Origin: Gallionella sp.
GTDB lineage: Bacteria; Pseudomonadota; Gammaproteobacteria; Burkholderiales; Gallionellaceae
Length of the DNA: 64,000 nucleotides
Assembly (NCBI GenBank): GCA_028714075.1
Contig: JAQTMZ010000005.1
Coordinates: 162,090 to 226,089 of the forward strand
Direction of reading: 5' to 3'
Part shown: piece by piece, positions 58,115 to 64,000 of the stretch
How positions within the stretch are numbered: position 1 is the stretch's first letter
How the letters are laid out: each line of letters starts with the position of its first letter
Translations under genes and position numbers: made by a program
The notes under the pieces: generated by a model
The model's input: the letters and a program-made list of their open reading frames with translations, nothing else
Told to the model about the DNA's origin: nothing
Databases searched by the model: none

Positions 58115-61051
58115 ATGACCGCACCAGAAAAAAGCTACATGCAGGCCATGCGCGACACTTCCCTGTTGTTCGGGATGAACGACGTGTTCGTCGAAGGCTT
58201 GTACGAGGATTATCTCGCCGATCCGGCCTCGGTTCCCGCAACCTGGCGCGGCTATTTCGATGCGCTGCAAGCCACACCCGGCGCGGCTCACGAGGTGGCA
58301 CACAGCCCCATTCAGCGCGCCTTCGCGGCGTTGCCGCAAGCCGGCGGCGCCGCCAATGCAAACCATGATGCCGGCCTGGAATGCAAGCAGGCCAGCGTGT
58401 CGCAACTCATCAATACGTACCGCATCCTCGGTATGCGCGTCGCCCATCTCGATCCGTTGAACCGCTATGCCAGCCCGCTGGTCGCCGAGCTCGATCCGGC
58501 GCATTACGGTTTGGGCGCAGCCGATCTGGATAGTGTCTTCGATATGGAATCGGTTGCGGGTGCGCCGCGCATGAGCTTGCGCGAAATACTGCAATTGCTG
58601 CGCCAGGCTTATTGCGGCAGCATCGGCGCGGAATATATGTACATCGGCGATGTGGCGCAGAAACGCTGGATACAGGATCGCCTGGAAGGGGTGCGCGGCT
58701 TGGCCGGATATAGCGCCGCGCTGCGCCGCCGCATCCTGGAACGGCTGACCGCCGCCGAGACGCTGGAGCGCTACCTGCACACCAAATACGTCGGACAAAA
58801 ACGCTTCTCGCTGGAAGGCGGCGAGACGCTGATCCCGCTGCTCGACCATCTGCTGCAACGCGCCGGAGAGCAAGGCGTGCAGGAGGCCATGATCGGCATG
58901 GCGCATCGCGGGCGGCTGAATGTGCTGGTGAATATTCTCGGCAAGCAGCCGAAGATGCTGTTCGCCGAATTCGAAGGCGTCCATGCCAAAAATCTGACTT
59001 CCGGCGATGTGAAATACCATCAGGGGTTTTCGGCGGACATCGATACGCCGGGCGGCGAGCTGCATGTCGTGCTGGCGTTCAACCCTTCGCATCTGGAAAT
59101 CATCAACCCGGTGGTGGAAGGCTCGGTGCGCGCGCGCCAGCACCAGCGCATGGATTCTGACGGCTCGAAGGTAATGCCGATTTTGCTGCATGGCGATGCG
59201 GCATTCGCCGGGCAGGGCGTGGTGATGGAGACGCTGAGCATGTCGCAAACGCGCGGCTACCGCACCGGCGGCACGGTGCATGTCGTCATCAACAACCAGA
59301 TCGGCTTCACCGCCTCGGATTCGCGCGACACGCGCTCCAGCATCCATTGCAGCGACGTGGCGAAGATGATCGATGCGCCGATCTTTCATGTGAATGCGGA
59401 TGACCCGGATGCGGTATTGCTGGTCACCGAAATTGCGCTGGATTTTCGTATGCGCTTCAACAAGGACGTGGTGATCGACATGGTGTGCTTCCGCAAGCTG
59501 GGGCACAACGAGCAGGATGAGCCTCTGGTCACGCAACCGTTCATGTACCGTTTCATTCGCCAGCACCCCGGTACGCGCGCCGTGTACGCGCAACGGCTGG
59601 CCGGGCAGGGCGTGATTCAGCCCGGCGAGGCGGATGCGATGATTGCAGCCTACCGCAAGGCGCTGGACGAGGGGCACAGCTCCCCAACCCCTCCCAGCCT
59701 CCCCTTGTCAGGGGAGGAGTCGCTTCGTTCTCCCCCTGACAAGGGGGAGTTAGTGGGGGTTAGGGGCGGTGGCAAGCTCGCCGCCGACTGGAGAAAATAC
59801 CAGCACGATATCGCATGGGATATTGCGGTGAATACCGCCGTGCCGCTGGAGCGTTTGCGACAACTGGCCGTGCCGCTGACCACCGTGCCTGAGAACTTCA
59901 CGCTGCATTCGCGCGTGCAGAAAGTCGTCGAAGACCGCATCGTGATGGCGCGCGGGGATTTGCCGTTGGACTGGGGCATGGCGGAAACCCTCGCCTATGC
60001 TACCTTGCTGACCGAGGGTTATCCGGTGCGGCTTACCGGGCAGGACAGCCAGCGCGGCACGTTCTTTCATCGTCACGCCACCTGGCATGACCAGAACCGC
60101 AAGGAGCGGCACGAGGGCGCTTATACGCCGCTGCAAAATCTTGCGCCCGACCAGGCGGATTTCATCGTGATCGATTCGTTGCTATCCGAGGAAGCGGTGC
60201 TCGGGTTCGAATACGGTTATGCCACTGCCGAGCCGGATTCACTGGTGTTGTGGGAAGCGCAGTTCGGCGATTTCGCCAACGGCGCGCAAGTGGTGATCGA
60301 CCAGTTCATCGCTTCCGGAGAAGTGAAATGGGGGCGGCTGTGCGGGCTGGTGCTGCTGCTGCCGCACGGCTACGAGGGGCAGGGCGCGGAGCATTCCTCC
60401 GGGCGTATCGAACGCTATTTGCAACTGTGCGCCGACTACAACATCCAGGTATGCATTCCTTCTTCGTCCGCGCAGATGTTCCACCTGCTGCGCCGCCAGA
60501 TGCTGCGCCCATTACGCAAGCCGCTGGTCGTGTTCACCCCCAAGAGCCTGCTGCGCAGCAAGGATGCCGCCTCGCCGCTCGCCGAATTTACGCAGGGAAG
60601 GTTTCAGCCGGTGATCGCCGAAGTGGATGCGCTGGATAACAAAAAAGTACGGCGCATCATCGCGTGCAGCGGCAAGGTGTATTACGAATTGCTCGCGGCG
60701 CGGCGCGCCGAAGGGATGCAGGATATGGCGATCATCCGCATCGAGCAGCTTTATCCATTCCCGCATAAGGATTTTGTGGCGCAGATAAATGCTTATCCGA
60801 ATGCCACCGAAGTGGTGTGGTGCCAGGAAGAGCCGGGCAACCAAGGCGCATGGCACCGCATCCAGCATTACCTGCTGCGCCACCTGCGCGAAGGTATGCG
60901 CCTCGATTACGCGCTGCGCCCGTCATCCGCCGCGCCCGCGGCGGGCTATCTGGCGGTGCATCAGGAACAACAGAAGGCGGTGATCGCCGCCGCCTTCCGC
61001 CCCGATCTCGATGTCAAACCTAATCCGGGAGCAGCCCATGAGCATCATTGA
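58115..61051 (+). CDS. sucA: 2-oxoglutarate dehydrogenase E1 component
   Basis: A 978-residue thiamine-diphosphate enzyme, slightly longer than the usual ~950. Motifs: N-terminal [79 protein letters not shown], and C-terminal [20 protein letters not shown]. Residues about 523-553 ([20 protein letters not shown]... ) have no family counterpart I know; the DNA there is a long palindrome inserted in frame. It decarboxylates 2-oxoglutarate; a full oxidative TCA cycle is implied. A GGGAGG site lies about 13 bases before the ATG. Confidence 0.94.
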   Translation: MTAPEKSYMQAMRDTSLLFGMNDVFVEGLYEDYLADPASVPATWRGYFDALQATPGAAHEVAHSPIQRAFAALPQAGGAANANHDAGLECKQASVSQLINTYRILGMRVAHLDPLNRYASPLVAELDPAHYGLGAADLDSVFDMESVAGAPRMSLREILQLLRQAYCGSIGAEYMYIGDVAQKRWIQDRLEGVRGLAGYSAALRRRILERLTAAETLERYLHTKYVGQKRFSLEGGETLIPLLDHLLQRAGEQGVQEAMIGMAHRGRLNVLVNILGKQPKMLFAEFEGVHAKNLTSGDVKYHQGFSADIDTPGGELHVVLAFNPSHLEIINPVVEGSVRARQHQRMDSDGSKVMPILLHGDAAFAGQGVVMETLSMSQTRGYRTGGTVHVVINNQIGFTASDSRDTRSSIHCSDVAKMIDAPIFHVNADDPDAVLLVTEIALDFRMRFNKDVVIDMVCFRKLGHNEQDEPLVTQPFMYRFIRQHPGTRAVYAQRLAGQGVIQPGEADAMIAAYRKALDEGHSSPTPPSLPLSGEESLRSPPDKGELVGVRGGGKLAADWRKYQHDIAWDIAVNTAVPLERLRQLAVPLTTVPENFTLHSRVQKVVEDRIVMARGDLPLDWGMAETLAYATLLTEGYPVRLTGQDSQRGTFFHRHATWHDQNRKERHEGAYTPLQNLAPDQADFIVIDSLLSEEAVLGFEYGYATAEPDSLVLWEAQFGDFANGAQVVIDQFIASGEVKWGRLCGLVLLLPHGYEGQGAEHSSGRIERYLQLCADYNIQVCIPSSSAQMFHLLRRQMLRPLRKPLVVFTPKSLLRSKDAASPLAEFTQGRFQPVIAEVDALDNKKVRRIIACSGKVYYELLAARRAEGMQDMAIIRIEQLYPFPHKDFVAQINAYPNATEVVWCQEEPGNQGAWHRIQHYLLRHLREGMRLDYALRPSSAAPAAGYLAVHQEQQKAVIAAAFRPDLDVKPNPGAAHEHH
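59682..59772. repeat. Palindromic element inserted in frame in sucA
   Basis: Inverted arms CTCCCCTTGTCAGGGGAGG and TCTCCCCCTGACAAGGGGGA, with outer CCCCAACCCC and GGGGGTTAGGGG arms. Length is a multiple of three in effect, as the frame stays open. Confidence 0.8.
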
Positions 61052-62270
61052 AAACCATATTATCGAAGTCAGGGTTCCGCAACTTTCCGAATCCGTAACC
61101 GAAGCGACGCTGCTGACTTGGCACAAGCAAGTAGGCGAGGCGGTCGCCGAAGGCGAAAATCTGATCGACATCGAGACCGACAAAGTGGTGCTGGAACTGC
61201 CCGCCAGCAAGTCCGGTGTGCTGACCAAAATCATCAAGGGCGACGGCGAAAAGGTAACCAGCAATGAGCTGATCGCACAGATCGACACCCAAGCGGCAGC
61301 CAGAATTACTCCCTCTCCCCTCGCGGGAGAGGGCGGGGGAGAGGGTGGAAAAAATCAGCCATCCGTCCCGCCGTCGGTGCGCAAGCTGGCGCATGAACAT
61401 GAGATCGATGCGGCCAGCCTGCAAGGCAGCGGACGCAGTGGCCGCGTCACCAAAGACGATGTGTTAAACGCGATGCAGGCAATTAAACATGCACCTTCTC
61501 CCATGCAGGGAGAGGGCGGGGGGGAGGGTAGAAGCGCGACAATTCCTCCATCTCGGCAACCCGCTGGCAGCCGTACCGAACAGCGCGTCCCGATGACGCG
61601 CATCCGCCAGCGCATCGCCGAGCGCCTGCTGCAATCGCAACAGAATGCCGCGATCCTGACCACCTTCAACGAAGTGAACATGCAGCCGGTGATTGAGTTG
61701 CGCAACAAATACAAGGATGCGTTCGAGAAGAAACACGGCGTCAAGCTCGGCTTCACTTCGTTCTTCGTCAATGCGGTGGTGCGGGCGCTGCAAAAATTCC
61801 CGGTCGTCAACGCGTCGGTGGACGGCAGCGACATCATCTACCACGGCTATTTCGACATCGGCGTGGCCATCGGCAGCGAGCGCGGGCTGGTCGTGCCGAT
61901 CATCCGTGATGCGGATAAGCTGTCCTTCTCCGACATCGAAAAACAGATCGCCGATTTCGGCGCGCGCGCCCAAGTCGGCAAGCTGACCATGGAAGAACTC
62001 ACCGGCGGCACGTTCTCCATCTCCAACGGCGGCGTGTTCGGCTCGATGCTCTCCACCCCGATCATCAACCCGCCGCAGAGCGCCATTCTCGGCATCCATG
62101 CGACAAAAGACAGGCCGGTGGCCGAGAACGGCCAGGTGGTGATCCGCCCGATGAATTACTTTGCATTGTCCTACGACCACCGTATCATCGACGGACGCGA
62201 AGCGGTGCAGTTCCTTATCGCCATCAAGGAAGCGCTGGAATATCCGGGGTGGGTGTTGCTGGATTTGTAG
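61038..62270 (+). CDS. sucB: Dihydrolipoyl succinyltransferase (E2 of 2-oxoglutarate dehydrogenase)
   Basis: A 410-residue protein. The N-terminal lipoyl domain has the lipoyl Lys in [13 protein letters not shown]. The E1/E3-binding domain is [20 protein letters not shown] with [13 protein letters not shown]. The catalytic domain has [15 protein letters not shown] and [14 protein letters not shown] with the active His and Asp. Two linkers carry palindromic repeats read as [13 protein letters not shown] and [13 protein letters not shown]. It overlaps sucA by 14 bases with GGGAG upstream. The E3 gene lpd is not within the window. Confidence 0.94.
   Translation: MSIIENHIIEVRVPQLSESVTEATLLTWHKQVGEAVAEGENLIDIETDKVVLELPASKSGVLTKIIKGDGEKVTSNELIAQIDTQAAARITPSPLAGEGGGEGGKNQPSVPPSVRKLAHEHEIDAASLQGSGRSGRVTKDDVLNAMQAIKHAPSPMQGEGGGEGRSATIPPSRQPAGSRTEQRVPMTRIRQRIAERLLQSQQNAAILTTFNEVNMQPVIELRNKYKDAFEKKHGVKLGFTSFFVNAVVRALQKFPVVNASVDGSDIIYHGYFDIGVAIGSERGLVVPIIRDADKLSFSDIEKQIADFGARAQVGKLTMEELTGGTFSISNGGVFGSMLSTPIINPPQSAILGIHATKDRPVAENGQVVIRPMNYFALSYDHRIIDGREAVQFLIAIKEALEYPGWVLLDL
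61311..61348. repeat. Y-REP-like palindrome in sucB linker 1
   Basis: CCCTCTCCCCTCGCGGGAGA followed by GGGCGGGGGAGAGGGTGG, translated in frame between the lipoyl and E3-binding domains. Confidence 0.8.
61493..61533. repeat. Y-REP-like palindrome in sucB linker 2
   Basis: CCTTCTCCCATGCAGGGAGA followed by GGGCGGGGGGGAGGGTAGAA, in frame between the E3-binding and catalytic domains. Same family as 61311-61348 and 62280-62322. Confidence 0.8.
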
Positions 62271-62695
62271 GGGCAACTATCCCCTCTCCCTTGCAGGGAG
62301 AGGGCTAGGGAGAGGGTAGAAACTTTGATTTTTCACTGTATGTTTTGATATGCGTGGAAAGCAAAGTCAAAACCGCCGGGGGTAGCCCGGCAGCTAGTCA
62401 CTTTTTCTTGCTTCGCCAAAGAAAAAGTAACCAAAAAGAAGGCGACCCCGGTTTGCCGCCGCTGCGCGGTTCCCTGCGTTGCTCGACTGGTCAGGCGGCT
62501 GCGGAACTCGCGCTACGCGCTCAAACAGTCCTCGCCGACACCCCCTGACCAGCCTGCGCTACTCGGCGGCGCTCAGGGGAGGAAAAGCGGAAACCAAAAA
62601 TCGGGTGGGCAACAAGTTGCCCACTATGCTGAATTGGATAGGCAAAACAATTCAACTCCGGTACATTTCATTCATCTTTAAAATTGGTGTGAGAT
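62271..62695. other. Intergenic region rich in dispersed repeats
   Basis: Starts with a CCCTCTCCC...GGGAGAGGG Y-REP at 62280-62322. A ~220-base block (about 62370-62600, containing AGCCCGGCAGCTAGTCAC, CTTTTTCTTGCTTCGCCAAA and GGCGACCCCGGTTTGCC) resembles a repeat seen widely in proteobacteria whose frames are often mis-called as proteins. A GTGGGCAACAAGTTGCCCAC palindrome lies at 62603-62622. No gene is supported. Confidence 0.5.
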
Positions 62696-63850
62696 ATGCC
62701 TAAAGGAATACCAACTGCTGAGCAATTAATGTCCGGAACAGTGAGAGGCTTCTCTATTGATACCTGTATATTTGAGTCGCTTGGTTTCAATCTGGAGACT
62801 GGTGAATTTGGAGTGTTGCGCCAACAACTTCCTCCTTGGCTAACACTTTACATTCCAAGTATTGTTAAAAGAGAAGTTGTTGGACATCAAGTGATAAATG
62901 TTCACAGGTCTGAGCAAGAGATCAAGACTTCAATTCGGAATATTCATCGCTACTCAGGGGTGGATATTGGGGCAATTTCTACAGCAGTTGAAGAGATGCA
63001 ACTCGCAACGGTCGCTAAGATTTTTGAAGATCGACTAAGAATTTTTATACATAAATTTAATGGTAGTGTGGTTGCAGAGAGTGGTGACAAGCTGTTGCAA
63101 GAAATGTTTGAGCGATATTTTAATTCCAGGCCACCATTTGAATCCAAAAAAGATAAGAAGAATGAGTTTCCTGATGCGGCTTCGCTTCTGGCTCTTGAGT
63201 ATTTGGCAAAAAAACAGAAAAAATTATTTGTCTTGGTTTCTAATGATGATGGGTGGGGGAGGTTTTGCGATCAGTCCGAGGTTTTGTTTTGCGTAAAAAA
63301 GCTAGAAGAGTTGACGGCTCTTTACCAGGCTGAATCTGGGGTCGTAGCCGCTATTGAGGCACGAATCGTTGAATCGCTCAATGACACTACATCAGAGATT
63401 AATAAAGAAATTGAATCTGGCTTAGAAAAGTCTGTCCCAGATTGCTCTTGGATAGTCGAAGCCTATACAGGCTATTGCTCTAGAGTTGACCCAGAATTAG
63501 ATTTTGCGGAATTTAAGGAGTTTATTCCTAATGTGGATTCTCTCCGGTTGTGGTTATCAAACAATGGTGAAGAGATTTGTGTTGTTGAACTTGAAGTGAA
63601 GGTTGAATGTAATTTTGGTGTGTCGGCAGAATTCAGTACTTGGGATTCAATTGATCATGAAGATGTGCCTGTCGGAATCGGGAGTACAGAGTTTTCTGAT
63701 GAGGTTGTGATGACGGTATATCTAACTTTGTCAGGCGATTTATCTGGGGGCAATCCAAATAATTGGGAAATTCAATTTGAGATATCTCAGCAGGATTATT
63801 GGATTAATGCTGGGGAAATGGAGCCGGACTATTCTGGCTATGAAGAGTAG
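62696..63850 (+). CDS. PIN-like domain protein, AT-rich
   Basis: A 384-residue protein that I read as PIN-like (DUF4935 type): an N-terminal acidic segment VRGFSIDTCIFESLGFN with Asp, EFPDAASLLALEYLA in the middle and FVLVSNDDGWGRFCDQ near 195, giving the acidic residues of a PIN nuclease site. The C-terminal ~150 residues (from about 235) are not recognised and look beta-rich (ICVVELEVKVECNFGVSAEF). Toxin or RNase activity is inference. Codon use and A+T content differ from the core genes upstream, suggesting acquisition. No antitoxin gene is visible inside the window. Confidence 0.55.
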   Translation: MPKGIPTAEQLMSGTVRGFSIDTCIFESLGFNLETGEFGVLRQQLPPWLTLYIPSIVKREVVGHQVINVHRSEQEIKTSIRNIHRYSGVDIGAISTAVEEMQLATVAKIFEDRLRIFIHKFNGSVVAESGDKLLQEMFERYFNSRPPFESKKDKKNEFPDAASLLALEYLAKKQKKLFVLVSNDDGWGRFCDQSEVLFCVKKLEELTALYQAESGVVAAIEARIVESLNDTTSEINKEIESGLEKSVPDCSWIVEAYTGYCSRVDPELDFAEFKEFIPNVDSLRLWLSNNGEEICVVELEVKVECNFGVSAEFSTWDSIDHEDVPVGIGSTEFSDEVVMTVYLTLSGDLSGGNPNNWEIQFEISQQDYWINAGEMEPDYSGYEE

Positions 63851-63854
63851 CCGG

Positions 63855-63880
63855 GTAGGGTGGGCACAACGTGCCCATCC
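63855..63880. repeat. GGGTGGGCAC...GTGCCCA palindrome
   Basis: TAGGGTGGGCACAACGTGCC and following bases form the same palindrome type as at 56441 and 15660, just after the PIN-like gene. Confidence 0.55.
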
Positions 63881-63922
63881 TTGTATCTTTCTCTCTGTGG
63901 TGGTTAGCTATCACCACACGAA
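63879..63922 (+). repeat. 44-bp repeat, first copy
   Basis: CCTTGTATCTTTCTCTCTGT continuing through GTGGTTAGCTATCACCAC to CGAA. It contains the palindrome GTGGTGGTTAGCTATCACCA. An identical copy occurs at 63957-64000, 78 bases on. Confidence 0.85.
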
Positions 63923-63956
63923 GCAGAGGAAGCTTGAGCCCATCCTTAAGGCTCGA

Positions 63957-64000
63957 CCTTGTATCTTTCTCTCTGTGGTGGTTAGCTATCACCACACGAA
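63957..64000 (+). repeat. 44-bp repeat, second copy, at window edge
   Basis: Exact copy of 63879-63922 after a 34-base spacer that itself has a GAGCC/GGCTC hairpin. The array may continue beyond the window. Confidence 0.85.

Noticed and set aside
62345..62703. 67- and 74-codon frames after sucB
   Set aside because: They lie within a dispersed intergenic repeat whose frames are often mis-annotated; no ribosome site.

Overview
The window looks like chromosome of a chemolithoautotrophic betaproteobacterium, possibly Gallionellaceae-like. The basis is a phosphoribulokinase gene, an Rnf complex, betaproteobacterial-type TCA gene order and beta-type dispersed palindromes. The genus is inference. 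No rRNA, tRNA, cas gene, reverse transcriptase or transposase gene was recognised.

Layout. (1) 0.2-5.3 kb, accessory: a metallophosphoesterase-STAND NTPase protein resembling anti-phage sensors, then two toxin-antitoxin pairs, mqsRA and prlF-yhaV, lying between imperfect direct repeats that each carry the same terminator. (2) 5.3-12.3 kb, minus strand: apbE-rseC-rnfABCDGEH, the Rnf ferredoxin:NAD oxidoreductase with its flavin-attaching enzyme. (3) 12.8-20.3 kb, minus strand: prk-nifJ-ppdK, joining a Calvin-cycle key enzyme to pyruvate:ferredoxin oxidoreductase and pyruvate phosphate dikinase. (4) 20.8-25.4 kb, plus strand: two-subunit pyruvate carboxylase and a CitE-like lyase. (5) 25.5-28.5 kb: small genes, a YajD-type HNH protein, an exported protein flanked by inverted repeats, and a DHH phosphoesterase.

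(6) 28.6-45.0 kb is the most unusual part. Twelve co-directional genes encode a FecR-like exported protein, an MlaE permease, an exported DUF4384-like protein, a TPR-CHAT lipoprotein, four exported caspase-like proteins with different C-terminal modules, an ABC ATPase-like protein with no P-loop, an MlaD/MCE protein, a TPR lipoprotein and a CHASE2 adenylate cyclase. I read it as an envelope stress or protease signalling locus in which a caspase/CHAT block has been inserted into an older fecR-mlaE-mlaF-mlaD-TPR-cyclase operon. A fifth caspase, with Sel1 repeats, and another DUF4384 protein sit between sdhE and gltA.

(7) 45.3-62.3 kb: pntAB, mdh (minus strand), sdhCDAB-sdhE, the caspase insertion, then gltA, sucA and sucB. 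The last two carry palindromic repeats inserted in frame. (8) 62.3-64 kb: dispersed repeats, an AT-rich PIN-like protein and a 44-bp repeat seen twice at the window edge.

Together the core genes interconvert pyruvate, PEP, oxaloacetate and acetyl-CoA (PFOR, PPDK, PYC, TCA cycle) and balance ferredoxin, NADH and NADPH (Rnf, Pnt), as expected of an autotroph. All family assignments come from reading motifs; no database search was run.
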